Part shown: piece after piece, positions 12,972 through 24,169 of the stretch
Layout: each line of letters opens with the position of its first letter
How positions within the stretch are numbered: position 1 is the first letter of the stretch
Source: Tubiluchus corallicola
Taxonomy: Eukaryota > Priapulida > Priapulimorpha > Priapulimorphida > Tubiluchidae
NCBI GenBank assembly: GCA_030141605.1
Contig: JAQGDQ010001115.1
Coordinates: forward strand, 1-60,000
DNA: 60,000 bases
Direction: 5' to 3'
Notes under the pieces: generated by a model
What the model saw: the letters and a program-made list of their open reading frames with translations, nothing else
Databases searched by the model: none
Told to the model about the DNA's origin: nothing
Position numbers and translations under genes: made by a program

Positions 12972-13055
12972 CTGTTTGCTCCGTCGAGGTTTAGAATACC
13001 TATTTCTCCAAAAAAGTCCCCAGCTTTCATTTGCCGTAACACAGTCCCGTCTTCT
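12972..13055 (-). CDS. CNGL: CNGL coding exon 7 (phosphate-binding cassette)
   Basis: An 84-nt exon, acceptor TTACAG, donor GTAGAA. It encodes GEDGTVLRQMKAGDFFGEIG and ILNLDGAN. FGEIGIL is the phosphate-binding cassette; E578 should contact the ribose 2'-OH of the ligand. It ends in phase 2, and the Arg codon is completed by exon 8. Confidence 0.95.
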
Positions 13056-13159
13056 CTGTAAAAAAATGTTGAAATCTTTGTGTTCCAGAATACCAGTGTA
13101 AACTATCAGATGAAAGCAAAAGAACAGAAAATAACAAAAAAAACTTAAGCCAACAACCA

Positions 13160-14040
13160 ACCAGCAACAATGAATTACGTCGCGTGACAGTCTACATTTA
13201 TCGACAATTGGCGCAAGTGAAAGAATGATTCAAGATTAATTCAAGATTGATTCAAGATTGACTCAAGATTGTTTATTTCAGCAAATTTGTTTATTTAAAA
13301 AAACCTTGCGACGAGAGGGCTAAGAAAAATAAAGTCACAAAAAAGAAAGAAAAGAAAGAGAAAATTCTCTCCTTAGTATGTTAATTGTAACTCGTCGAAA
13401 GTCTTGCTCTAGTTGAAAAAACTCAATAGCAATCACAGGTGGCGCCTCCTAGAGCGAAAACAGAAAAGTTTGAAGATTAGTTCTTCAGTATCCTAAATTA
13501 CGTTGACATTACCATTGATAAAATCTCGCACGTTCTGATTGATACGAAATCAAATATAATGCCAGCAGGTCAATGGATTTGAAAGTGAGATTTAGCGCGC
13601 ATGATCGACATTATGATTATCCGAGTCAAGTGAGTATTAAGTTAAGAGATCCACTCAACTACTCGTCTGACTTGTTTAAGCAATGGATGGGTGACCACGG
13701 GGTTCAATACTAGTTTCAGAGGTTTCGTTTTGGGGGGGGCGTACTCGAACTGGCTTAGATAGCCCTGTTATTTCCGAGGATTCATTTTGATAAAGGCCCA
13801 GGTTTCGGTCCGGCCGCACCTATCTACATAGGGTAAGCCTAGCCAACGACAATGTCGGAAAGATTGTACATTATTCTACTTAAAGGTCCAGAAGTATTTC
13901 ACGCATAGCAGGAACGTAAACTTCTGTAGCTTAACTGTAATGAATAATTTTAAAGCCAAATGAATCACTACCGTCATCCCCTCATTAACTAACTACGTAA
14001 TTATCCGAATGCACATGGTAGTATAATAGTGTAGGTAAGA
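13160..14040. other. Unassigned intron sequence with a 5S-like patch
   Basis: TTTAAGCAATGGATGGGTGA followed by CCACGGGGTTCAATAC (about 13675-13710) resembles the 3' half of 5S rRNA, as in 5S-derived SINEs. Nothing else recognised. Confidence 0.3.
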
Positions 14041-14050
14041 AGTAGATACT

Positions 14051-14590
14051 AACATGTTTTAGAGTAATTTCACAGTAATTTTAACATGTTTTAGAGTAAT
14101 TTCACAGTAATTTCTAACATGTTTTAGAGTAATTTCACAGTAATTTCTAACATGTTTTAGAGTAATTTCACAGTAATTTCTAACATGTTTTAGAGTAATT
14201 TCACAGTAATTTCTAACATGTTTTAGAGTAATTTCACAGTAATTTCCAACATGTTTTAAAGTAATTTCACAGTAATTTCCAACATGTTTTAAAGTAATTT
14301 CACAGTAACTTCTAACATGTTTTAGAGTAATTTCACAGTAATTTCTAACATGTTTTAGAGTAATTTCACAGTAATGTCTAATTTGTTTTAGAGTAATTTC
14401 ACAGTAATTTCTTACATGTTTTAGAGTAATTTCACAGTAATGTCTAATTTGTTTTAGAGTAATTTCACAGTAATTTCTTACATGTTTTAGAGTAATTTCA
14501 CAGTAATGTCTAATTTGTTTTAGAGTAATTTCACAGTAATTTCTTACATGTTTTAGAGTAATTTCACAGTAATTTCTAACATGTTTTAGA
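14051..14590. repeat. 33-bp minisatellite, about 16 units
   Basis: The unit is TAACATGTTTTAGAGTAATT plus TCACAGTAATTTC. In 14370-14540 it alternates with a variant (TAATTTGTTTTAGAG...AATGTC), giving 66-bp dimers. A 187-residue minus frame exists only because 33 is divisible by three. Confidence 0.97.
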
Positions 14591-14871
14591 GAGTTGTTCA
14601 GTACGGAACTGGGCGCAGACAAATAGAGAAATTAGAACTAACATTTATGACTGTAACTCAATATTACGTCTAAGATATTCATTATTGTATTTCAACATGT
14701 TGTCTAACATTGTACATTTGTTGTAAATAAGTAATTAATCATTTTAATAATTCGCTCTTTGCTTTAAAAATGCAGTTGCTGCGCTTTGTTTTTGCACGGC
14801 AGAATAGTGTGATATTACTATATATTACTGTATGATTACCGTATCAACCACCACAAACACAACCACAAAAC

Positions 14872-15170
14872 AACCAACTGTATCATACAGTAATATATAG
14901 TGTATAATAGCAATTATACTGTATCATACAGTAATATATAGTGTATAATAGCAATTATACTGTATCATACGGTAATATATAGTGTATGATAGCAATTATA
15001 CTGTATCATACAGTAATATACAGTGTATAATAGCAATTATACTGTATCATACAGTAATATATAGTGTATAATAGCAATTATACTGTATCATACAGTAATA
15101 TATAGTGTATAATAGCAATTATACTGTATCATACAGTAATATATAGTGTATAATAGCAATTGTACTGTAT
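14872..15170. repeat. 41-bp minisatellite, about 7 units
   Basis: The unit begins CTGTATCATACAGTAATATA and continues TAGTGTATAATAGCAATTATA. It holds a near-palindrome ACTGTATCATACAGT, and units are almost identical. Confidence 0.96.
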
Positions 15171-15440
15171 GATAGTATATTACTGTACGATGTCGTACCA
15201 TTTTTGAGCGTTTGTGGGGTAAACAATGCAAACGCTGCAGCAGCTGTACGAATTTCTCTCATGAGCTTTAGACAGGATAACGACGCGCCACGTTTTCATT
15301 ATTACTGACTTAGTTCCGCAGGAAGTTGTTCCGCGTTGCTTGTTAGAGCAAACAAAACGTCGTAAAATAGACTCTATTACTGCACGAAATACGAGTTAAT
15401 TCCTTCTGCTTAAACTGGACGGGACTGGATAGACTACACG

Positions 15441-15703
15441 CAGGACCTATTTCAGCCTAAGCGAGGCCCGGGGAAGTGGGGTGTGTGAGGCCTCATGGGG
15501 GGGGGGGGCGGTCGCCACCATGGTTGGCGGCCAGAAAATTTTTTAACTGCTAGAACGCTGGAGAGGCATTTTGGAAGAGAAAATATGGAGTTATACAGTA
15601 TGCTCGCATAAAGCAAAAAAATAATGTTACCTCGGCGCGAGGCCCCCCTGGACAGTGAGGCCCCGGGAAAGTATCCCCACTTCCCCCCTTGAAATAGGCC
15701 CTG
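15441..15703. mobile_element. 263-bp hAT-type MITE with 8-bp target duplication
   Basis: ACTACACG at 15433-15440 and again at 15704-15711 flanks ends CAGGACCTATTTCA and TGAAATAGGCCCTG. Subterminal GGGAAGTGGGG / CCCCACTTCCC is also inverted. Eight-base duplications with CAGGG-like ends are characteristic of hAT elements. There is no coding capacity. Confidence 0.88.
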
Positions 15704-15865
15704 ACTACACGGTAAAATTCACGAAAGTAAGATGCAATACCTACAGCCCATATAAGACGCGCTTTTGAAATTTAATTATTAATTCGCTGTATTTGTTACT
15801 AAATAATCGATTTAAACGCTAGAAGATTTATTAGCATCACTCTCCAAGAGAAAAAAGTTAAACGA

Positions 15866-15945
15866 AGTCTGAAAATCGAACTCGGGGCCTTGTGAATTTT
15901 GAAAAGACGTGCTAACCATTAGACCACCGAGTCCGAACAGACCAA
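15866..15945 (-). repeat. tRNA-like segment (pseudo-tRNA or SINE head)
   Basis: The minus strand has TGGTCTAATGGTTAGCAC (A-box like) and CGAGTTCGATTTTC (B-box like) about 35 bases apart. The acceptor stem does not pair. Confidence 0.4.
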
Positions 15946-16045
15946 CTGTCTCAACTGTTTAGTCAAATTTTGTAAGTTGTCCATAGAATGTTAGTTATTA
16001 AAATGGTTTGTGATGAGCATTAGAGCTGAACGAATGGACTATGTG

Positions 16046-16112
16046 CAATCAGCTGGTGTAATGGTTGGGGCATTCAACCTGTAATCAGAAGGTCCTGGGT
16101 TCAATTCTTGAA
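16046..16112 (+). repeat. tRNA-like segment joined to a family A copy
   Basis: AGCTGGTGTAATGGTTGGGG resembles an A-box arm and CCTGGGTTCAATTCTTG a B-box. It directly abuts the family A copy that starts AAGCAAAACCGGATCC at 16114. Confidence 0.4.
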
Positions 16113-16680
16113 GCAAAACCGGATCCAATCTTAAAATGTAGGTCAAAACAATCCACTCTTTAAAGTATTTAAAGGAAACATACTATTTTCTTCAACAATG
16201 GCTTACGTGAAAGATTTATTACCACACAAACACAATTTCACGTTCGCGTTACTGTTTTTTCGCAGGTACATGCATTTCGCCATTTCGCTAGTTAGATGGA
16301 CACTAATGCCTACATTTCAGAAAGTCATTGCACAAAAAAGCTGCTGTACCTCTCAGTTCAGATGTGTTAGTTTGTGACGCACTACACTCGTTCATGCGTG
16401 AGCACAGCGGCAAATTTGAAATAGATTTTTTTCTTAAAACTTGCCTGGTTTTAGTACAACACACTGAATATCTTACAGTAGCGCTGTACTTCAATTTTCG
16501 CTTTTGCAAACACGTGCAATACGCTCGTGGAATATTTTTAATGTTGAAAATTATGTTAGTTTGTGATGCCATCAATAGTTGGGCTCGTCCGCAGTTAACT
16601 AAGTTGTTAATCTGTTATTTAATTATCAGAAACGCATCTTTAAAAACAACAGCAAAAACGACAAAGTTATACTGGAAGGA
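16113..16680 (+). mobile_element. Dispersed family A copy
   Basis: Plus orientation: AAGCAAAACCGG start, AGGAAACATACTATTTT, CGCTAGTTAGATGGACACTA, GTGATGCCATCAATAG. The 118-residue plus frame and 90-residue minus frame are within the repeat. Confidence 0.78.
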
Positions 16681-16849
16681 GTAAGTAGAGTAAACAAACA
16701 ATTAAGAATAAGAAAAATAACAACAATGGTGTAAGTGACCAGACGAGACATGGTGTAAGTGACCAGACGTTTAATGAAAAATCGTTAGGGTCGGCGATCT
16801 GGTATATAGTTAAACATGCATTACAGAAAATAGTTTTCATAGTTTCGTT

Positions 16850-17210
16850 GTGCGCATGCGCATTTGCTGTAGGTCGAAGGTTAAGTGTACCACAGCAACG
16901 CGTCTTAACTACAATCGTCAGGTGACATGCGGGTAAAGCAAATCATCAGTTCAGTACCTTCAGTTGTTTAACGTGAACTTTACTTAATTATGTACTACTC
17001 TGTGCGTAGAGTGATTTACTAGCAGGAGTTTGCTTGAGGACAATAAAAAATTAAGTAAGTAAGATTTTAGTTAACTGTTAACACTGTTACTATTACAATA
17101 GCTTGAGCTGCGAGGTGTTGTCAAGTGTAAACAAATTTGTTGTCTGGTACACTTAACCTTTGACCTTTTCACGATCATCATCAATCACCAGAACTACGAA
17201 ACGGTTTATT
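16850..17210. repeat. Dispersed repeat C, copy 2
   Basis: Matches 9946-10330 block for block (GGTTAAGTGTACCACAGCAA, GTGACATGCGGGTAAAGCA). Confidence 0.7.
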
Positions 17211-17447
17211 AGTGTATGCTACACGCAAATATTTGTTCTCTAATATGTGCTAGATGTCAAGTATTGTATAGCTAATAATGTTTATTAAATATGTATGTCG
17301 ATTCCCTAAGCTAAACATAAGAGGAACGATGTAGTATGCTCCTATAATAGTTTTAGATTCATTTGTTACGCCTACCGGTGGGACCTAGACCAACCTCGTT
17401 TTTACAAATGATTGAAAACCAATGTGTGTGTTTCCTGCTTAGGCGCC

Positions 17448-17454
<7 letters not shown>

Positions 17455-17478
<24 letters not shown>
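17455..17478. repeat. Short (TTC)n tract
   Basis: Eight TTC units at the downstream end of the minus-strand LINE relic, possibly its 3' tail. Confidence 0.8.
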
Positions 17479-17479
17479 A

Positions 17480-17765
17480 CTGTTGCACAGAGCCTTTATC
17501 CTTTATTAGAACATTCCACTATTTCCTGTCTGCAGCTAAAATTTTTTTTAATTCCTGTGATGCTGTTGTTAGGTTTGATTTCAGTTGTTGTAAATCTTTA
17601 TTAATTCTTGATATGCAAGTTGTTTATGGTTTTGCCTGGCGGTCGTTTGGTAGGTTTCAATGCTAATCTTACTGGTGTTGTTTCTGGCAATCTCACTAAA
17701 TGTCCTACCCATCTTAATCTTCTGATTCTGATTTTAGTGCTCGAATGTTCTTCGTTGGTTCTGTT
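17480..17765 (-). pseudogene. LINE ORF2 C-terminal relic
   Basis: The minus frame reads IRIRRLRWVGHLVRLPETTP, the RRLRWxGHxxRxP motif at the end of many LINE ORF2 proteins. After a frameshift comes ILAADRK-stop-WNVLIKD, matching the usual AxDRxxW motif. The frame is disrupted and dead. Confidence 0.75.
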
Positions 17766-17817
17766 ATACAACTGCTTATTTGAAATTATATATGTCCATT
17801 TATTTTTGAAGAAATGA

Positions 17818-17975
17818 TGATGATGATAAGTCTTTATTAGCCTCTTTTTGCAGGCAAAAATATCTGTACTACCATTATAAATTTTGAATAGAGTGAATTC
17901 TACAATATTATATTTACGGATTCTGTAATTTACTTTTCTAATTTGTGCGTATAACATTTCTTACAGTGATATTAA
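17818..17975 (-). mobile_element. LINE-like 3' end, copy 2
   Basis: The reverse complement of 3775-3955, ending in GGCTAATAAAGACTTATCAT with a CATCATT tail. It sits just upstream (in minus sense) of the ORF2 relic. Confidence 0.65.
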
Positions 17976-18344
17976 ACAAGAAGTATTGAACTGCGTGCTA
18001 AAGTCAAGGTTATTAATGCAGCAAGTTTCCTGGGAAGTAACATAAAAATGCAGATAAATTGATATACCAAATTAGTAAATTCCAATTCAATGTTTAAATC
18101 CACAAAGTTACAATCAGTAATCTCAAGAACTACACAAATTTAATCTCTATTTTACTAAAAATTAACAACAGGATCTTAAAATAAAAGGGTCCTTTACAAA
18201 GTAGGTTAGTACCGATATTAAATTTTCATTTTTGGTCCAATACACAAGATTTAAATTCTCATTTCCCAGTTCGTTTAGTAGTACATTTCGCCTATTTGCG
18301 TCGACTCGAAGACATCGGTATATCAGGTGTTCTGGATTCTGGGC

Positions 18345-18515
18345 TTTAAAGGAAGACAGGATGACTTTTCATATACTACCTTATTTTCAAGTCCCATAAA
18401 AAGTATACATTTTAGCACAATTAATACCGAAAAATACGTCTCTGATAATTAAATAATAGATTAAAAACTTGCGTAACAGCGGGCGTGCCCAACTATTGAT
18501 GACATCACAAACTAA
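18345..18515 (-). mobile_element. Dispersed family A fragment
   Basis: Starts TTTAAAGGAAGACAGGATGA like the copy at 30394 and stops after ATTGATGACATCACAAACTA; the other end is missing. Confidence 0.75.
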
Positions 18516-18670
18516 GATTAAGTCCGGTTTTGTTTAAGATTTTTCTGAGTAAGGCGCAAATAATTATGTTCCTCTATTATTATCGTTTTAGAGTAGAGTA
18601 ACTATTATAGCATCCCGGTCTTAGATATTGCAAACTTTCAACTAGAAGATTCCCCTCATTGCCCACTTCA

Positions 18671-19077
18671 GGCAGGGGCGTATGAAGACTTTACGACGCC
18701 CTAGGCTGATAGTTCTCTCCCGCCCATCTCTATAGTAAATTTATGGTGCTTATTGTAAATTCATGTAATGAGAAGATTAAACAATTACTTCTGGTGTATT
18801 TGAAACACTTAACCGAGGTCATTGTTAATTACATGTATTTGCATAGCGCTTATATGCAAGCAGGCTGCGTAACTGCTTATTGTGTCCTTGCACCTGTTCG
18901 TTATGTGGCAGTTACATAACAGTTGAGCTCAGTAACTGCGCCCTTTACATGAACTTGAAAGTATACACATTTACCGAGGAGGATAAGAGTTTTTCTCTAA
19001 AATGTGACGCCCCTCAAAGTTCAGCACACTAGGCTATAGCCTAGCTACCCTATCCGAAGCCTACTTTCGTTACTCCT
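18671..19077. mobile_element. Putative small TIR element
   Basis: Left CAGGGGCGTATGAAGACTTT and right (read inverted) CAGGAGTAACGAAAGTAGGC are similar, and CCTAGGCT / GCCTAG lies inside. hAT-like ends, but no clear target duplication. Confidence 0.4.
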
Positions 19078-19481
19078 GTATAACTAGTTGTTACAGGTCT
19101 TGTCTTGCAATGATTATTTTTACGACTGACTACGTTCATCACAGCGCTGCATTTGCAGGCAGCTTGATCGATGTTAAGAAAATAAATGAAGAAATCAGGA
19201 CAATCATCACAGCTTGATAAGCAAGGCCATCGACACGACGATTACCAATTAACTTCGATCAGTCTGATTGGCTTTTTATCCCGAGAAATGCATTGGCCAT
19301 CAGATACGTGGGGACGCATCATAATGTCTCCAAGACAATATTGATTTTACATTTGTTATGGGTTAATCCGTGCCCTAGTCGTTTACCCTGCTGGATTAAC
19401 CCTTTACCCTGCTGCGTAGTTGACTGATGACAGTTTTGCTCGATGAAAATAAGCAATGAGAACAAGCATTCAACTACTGAA

Positions 19482-20068
19482 CAGTGGCGGCTCGTAGTGC
19501 TGGGGGTGCTGCTTCAGAGAATCTTTAGCCATTGTTTTAATACTGCGTAAAATGTAACAAACATAATTATGTAATTTTAATGTTGTAGTTATATTTGATC
19601 TGGTGTTGAACGGCCTCTTTTCTTAGCTGCAACTTTCTCTTGAAGAGACAACTGTGAAAAATTAACCTGTTGTAGTTCACTTACAGTCACGGAACTTATT
19701 TCTTAGAGATGCAAGGCGTCCATTATTAAATAATTAACGTTTTAAGCATACACGCTAAGTTTACACTTTATCACGTCCAAGAATATGACGGTACACGGTA
19801 AGCGCGTGGCAATTGTCACTGTGATAAAGACAGCACTTTTCTACCTAGCAGTAGACGCTTGCGTACAGCGTGTTGTCTCAGACATGTGCGCATGACCGCA
19901 TGCGCACACCAGCCCAACACACCACTGTGCTAGGTTGTGAAGCACGTTGTACTTCCGTCACGTGCTGCGATTCCGCTCAAGCATAAAAAAGGACTAAAGA
20001 AAAAGGACATTGAATATTACCAATAATGATGAGTGGATACGGGGGTACTTATACACGAGCCGCCACTG
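19482..20068. mobile_element. hAT-type MITE with CAGTGGCGGCTCGT ends
   Basis: Left CAGTGGCGGCTCGTAGTG and right CACGAGCCGCCACTG are inverted. Flanks CTACTGAA (19474-19481) and CTGATGAA (20069-20076) match at six of eight bases, consistent with an aged 8-bp target duplication. A related fragment lies inverted at 34436-34640. No transposase. Confidence 0.75.
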
Positions 20069-20298
20069 CTGATGAATCAAAGCGTTTGTGGCGAGACCGG
20101 TATGAAGTTCATTATAATGTTTGCTGTGCCTCAAGTAAGACACGCTCAAATGGCAGAGATGCCTTTGGCAATTTCGGATGTGATGTGCGCCCTCCTGCTA
20201 CAAGTTGAACAGCCAGAATGAGCACGGCGAATGCTGCAACCCAGAGTGAGTATGGAACCAGTGGTCACCCGTCTCATTACTGATCGGACCATGCTTAC

Positions 20299-20453
20299 CC
20301 TATCACTTCGAGGATTCCGTCAGCAATGATGAACATTTCTCTAGCAACTTCGCCTTTTCGACAGATACAGTCTCCCGGAGTGAAAATAAAAGCTTTCATT
20401 TTGAGCACCAGATCGTGAAGAAATTCAGGTTGACATTCCTGAAATATTGTCAC
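20299..20453 (-). CDS. CNGL: CNGL coding exon 6 (start of cyclic-nucleotide-binding domain)
   Basis: A 155-nt exon, acceptor TTTCAG, donor GTAAGC. It encodes VTIFQECQPEFLHDLVLKMK, then AFIFTPGDCICRKGEVAREM and FIIADGILEVI: helix A and the first beta strands of the binding domain (F.PGD.I...GE...EM..I..G.L.V). It ends in phase 2 within the Gly that opens exon 7. Confidence 0.95.
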
Positions 20454-20679
20454 CTGAAAAAACAACAATTATCACATTATAGTACAGGGCGTTCCAGAAA
20501 AAAAACTCGAGATTCGTGTAAAAGTTCACGTAAACACAAGGAGAAAATCAACTTCATAATTTTCACATGTTCTTTAGCCCTAGGTAAAACAAGCTGCAAA
20601 AATATGCACACCTTTCAGCTTTGTATGATGTATATTATTGTTTAAAGCACAAGAAAACCCTCCACTTACATAAAAAAAT

Positions 20680-21340
20680 TCGTCTTGAAATTTATACCAT
20701 TTACATACTACCTTTTTGCTAGCAGGACTTGCGTCGGCAGTAACGCGGTATAAAACATGAAAATTTAAACTCCCACGATGACCTTTAGACTCAGCGATTT
20801 TGACGATAAGTCATTTGAAACAAGTTTAGATAACACTGAGTAAAGTTTGAAAAAATAATCAAAACATTCGTAGCGCACACGTCGCTAAATAAGTAAAATT
20901 TTAAATTACTGTATCTTGTCAATAAGATTAAAAATACGTCTTTGGCTAGTGAGTGGTGCACCCTGGAGGGTGAGTCAGCGACATGTTACCAATTGGTAAA
21001 AACATTTTAAAATATTAAAAATTTTCTTTTCTAGTTACATAAGTCTTTCTACCAGGTAAGTGAAAAGCTAAGTAATATAGATTTGCATGGAAAGTTTTTA
21101 CGGACATAATTTAACATTGCCTTTTCTTCCCTTGATTTACGGTGTGCGTATATGACGTCATGTAATGGCGGTCGGAACAGTATTGCGGGAGATTTAAAGT
21201 GAAAACATTGTACGTATATGACGTCATGTAACTGCGCGGTCGGAACAGTATTGCGGGAGATTTAAAATGAAAACAAAAAAAATTCCTTTTAACGTGAGTA
21301 CGATATACGCACAAAGTTGCCATGTCTTGTCCTTTAAAGA
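20680..21340. mobile_element. Dispersed family B copy, with an inner 70-bp duplication
   Basis: It shares AATTCGTCTTGAAATTT, TTTGGCTAGTGAGTGGTGCA and ATGACGTCATGTAA blocks with other B copies. TATATGACGTCATGTAA...CGGTCGGAACAGTATTGCGGGAGAT occurs twice (21150-21195, 21214-21263). Confidence 0.65.
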
Positions 21341-21474
21341 CGACCTGGCCATACTGCTGAGTACATCAAAATGAAAGTACAAAAAATTATAATCTTGGTG
21401 GCTGTCTGGCCCGCATACTAGACTGCATTTTTAATGGTAAACCAACAATTAATGTCAGTTTATCATACTCATGT

Positions 21475-21835
21475 TAAAAGAATTTCCTGTTTGTTTTCAT
21501 TTCAAATACTCCAGCGAGACTGTCACGGAAGCGCCATATTAGATGACGTCACAGAACCACAACACAAATATTTATAGTACACGTGCTCAGAACTCGAGTG
21601 ATTGTCATGCCACGTGTCAGTCACATGCTGGCTTTTCAATTGGCGGACTAAATGAAACATGTCTGCGCCAACGTTTACTGCAGCGGTTGAAACATTTTAC
21701 AAAAAATTGAGTAAATGCGAAAACGTGAGTACTTCACTCGCTTAAGATTATACTTAGGTGATGTAATTTTTTATGCGAATTCTCTGAGGCTTACTTTGGT
21801 TGGCCATTTCCTCGTCCTTTAAATTGTCAACGTAA
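21475..21835. repeat. Dispersed repeat D, copy 1
   Basis: Nearly collinear with 35345-35710: GAAACATGTCTGCGCCAACG, CACATGCTGGCTTTTCAATT and GCGCCATATTAGATG blocks all match. Confidence 0.85.
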
Positions 21836-22146
21836 TCAGTTCATTTAAGTTGGTCATCAAGCCTTGAACCGAGGTACTCACGGAAATCTGAACGATCTAC
21901 TATGTGCCACAGTAGTTTAAGTGACATTTGGAACTCTTTTCAGGTGCCCGCTGGCTTTAAGTAAAAGTGGAGTTCTTTCATTTCTACGTTGCGAAAAGTA
22001 GCGCTGACAACCCTCTGGCATAGCAATGTCTAGTCTTTTGCTGGATTATTGCTATGTTTGTCTACATTGAGAGCAGTTTATTTATTTTAGAATTTTGCCT
22101 GACTAATTTTAAGTATGTCTACAACAGATGTGATTGGCATATGTTG

Positions 22147-22330
22147 TTGATAATGATGATGGTGATGATGACGATGATGATGATGACGATGACGATAGTG
22201 ATAATGATGATGATGACTACGACGATTACGATGATGATGATGACGATGATGATGATGGTTATGATGATGATATTGATTATAATGATGATGAAGACGACGA
22301 CGACAAAAATGATGATGATGATGATGATGT
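22147..22330. repeat. Degenerate (GATGAC)n / (GAT)n tract
   Basis: ATG and ACG triplets over 180 bp. The poly-Asp and poly-Met frames are artefacts. Confidence 0.95.
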
Positions 22331-22416
22331 TACGAGATTTTTCATTCATAGTTCAAGAGTCTTACGATTTTTGTCTGAGTTATTAGTAGCCAGTCTTTCC
22401 CTCTTCTTAAACCAGG

Positions 22417-22760
22417 GTCGGATTATGACCTTTTGGGGCCCCTAGACTAATGAAAATATGGGGCCCCTCAACAGAGTTCTTTTCTTTCGAACAAGGTGTC
22501 ACAAACAAGGGTCACTATTTTTAAATTGGGTTTTCAGACTCGCCGGGCACCCCTTTTCTAAAATTGGAATTTTGTTTTAAGTTAAACGAACCATTTAGCA
22601 ATAAAAAATATTAAAATATTATACTTATCAGTAATCATTATATTTTCAGAAAAAAAGATATTTGAAATGCGTTTAGCAGGGCCCGTCAAACTTTGGGCCC
22701 ACAAGCTGGAGGGGCCCTAGGCTGCAGCCTATACTAGACCATAGGACAACCCAGCCCCAA
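22417..22760. mobile_element. Putative hAT-like repeat E, copy 1
   Basis: CAGGGTCGGATTATGACCTT (22413) recurs at 33988 as CAGGGCCAGATTATGACCTT, followed by GGGGCCCC-rich sequence. The right ends resemble ACCCAGCCCC. Confidence 0.5.
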
Positions 22761-23294
22761 ACTAATTTCGTATTTTAGCCTCTTGTTCTTTACGAATTGT
22801 TGATGACAAATGTATTGTATTTCTGACATACTGTAGAAACTTCCCATGGCCCTGCAGGGTTAAGCATTAGTTATCAGAGTGACGTTGTTGCAGACGTAGT
22901 TTTACTTCATCAAAATTCACCAAGATTCTGCATTTCCTGATGAGTGAATGAATCGACCATTAAGAGGTTGACTGAAATTCCCACATGACTGCCCTGTGTG
23001 TCGGTTTGTCAAGTGGATTTTGTCTTAAATCCGACAATCAGACGGTAATGGCAGGAAATGTTCTTAGTGTTGTCGTTTTCTGGTCTACTAGATATTTGTA
23101 CATCAGCAGCATCAGCAACAATAACTTTCGTCTCAACAAAGTGTTAGCTATGCAGTCATGGTCGGGTAGAATGGCACAGAACCCGAGGAGACTAAATTGG
23201 TGATGGAACAGCAAAGTAGATTGGACTGAGTAAACAGAGTAGGATAGGTTGAGGAGGAAGGTTTATATTAAATTCAGATTAGAAGCAGAGTAAA

Positions 23295-23658
23295 TGAGGT
23301 GAGGTTAGGTTAGGTTAGGTCAGGTTAGATTAGGCTAGATTAGACAGGATTAGGTTAGGTTAGGTTAGCCTAGATTAGATTAGGTTAGGTTAGGTTAGGT
23401 TAGGCTAGATTAGATTAGGTTAGATTAGGTTAGGCTAGGTTAAATTAGGTTAGATTAGATTAGATTACATTAGGTTAGGTTAGATTAGATTAGATTAGGT
23501 TAGATTAGATTAGGTTAGGTTAGGTTAGGTTAGGTTAGGTTTGGCTAGGTTAGGTTAGGTTAGGTTAGGTTAGGATAGGTTAATGTTAGGTTCGGCTAGG
23601 TTAGGTTATGTTAGGTTAGGTTGTTAGGTTAGGTTAGGATAGGTTAATGTTAGGTTAA
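23295..23658. repeat. (TTAGG)n-type tract with variants
   Basis: About 70 five-base units, mainly TTAGG with TTAGA, CTAGG and CTAGA variants. It has the arthropod telomere motif but is interstitial and degenerate. Confidence 0.95.
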
Positions 23659-23796
23659 GTAGAGAGTAGTAATGAATTATTATAAATTATAAAATAACTT
23701 TTTCTGCAAATGTACAGTATATTGTTTGTTATATTTTTTAAGTTTAAGTTATATCAGTAAAATAAACCTTGTCCATTCGTTTACCTCATTGATACT

Positions 23797-24169
23797 GTTA
23801 CGAAGGCAGATTATGACCAACCCCCTAATGTTAGTAATGGGTATGGTTGAGAAGCCCAGTAATGCAAATGTACCTGTATAAAACAGAATGCCTGCCGTAA
23901 TTTTACGATTCCAACCTGGCCTTTCTGTCCGTTAGGGTGAATGCTGTAGGTTTGCTGATTTTTATACAAAAGTCTGTTCACATGTCATGGAGCTACTGGT
24001 TATGCATTAAAGTTTATTTTGCTTTCGTATTCTTTTTACTTTTCTCGTCTGCTGTAAAGTATTTCATAACTTGTATGCCGCTCTGTACATCCTGAGACGG
24101 ATCCGTTACATTGGTGCACATAAGTGGGATCCGAAATTGCCGCCTGGAATGGAACCCGGATCCGTTACA
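23797..24169 (+). mobile_element. LTR retrotransposon remnant
   Basis: Bounded by ATAC direct repeats (23793-23796, 24170-24173). A TGTTACGAAGGC...GGATCCGTTACA segment (23797-24110) has TG...CA ends. It is followed by TTGGTGCACATAAGTGGGAT, which looks like a primer-binding site, and then by a second copy of the terminal CGGATCCGTTACA. The simplest reading is LTR, primer site, large deletion, 3' tip of the second LTR. Confidence 0.6.

Noticed and set aside
14059-14622. 187-residue minus-strand frame with regular 11-residue repeats
   Set aside because: The 33-bp minisatellite has a length divisible by three, which keeps the frame open by itself; no start context, domain or splice support.
14051-15170. 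CRISPR-like array
   Set aside because: Units are contiguous tandem repeats without unique spacers, and the DNA is animal nuclear.
15866-16112. Functional tRNA genes
   Set aside because: A- and B-box-like stretches are present but acceptor and anticodon stems do not pair; more like SINE heads or pseudogenes.
23295-23658. Chromosome end, or proof of an arthropod
   Set aside because: The tract is internal, degenerate and flanked by unique sequence; a TTAGGG-type tract is also present.
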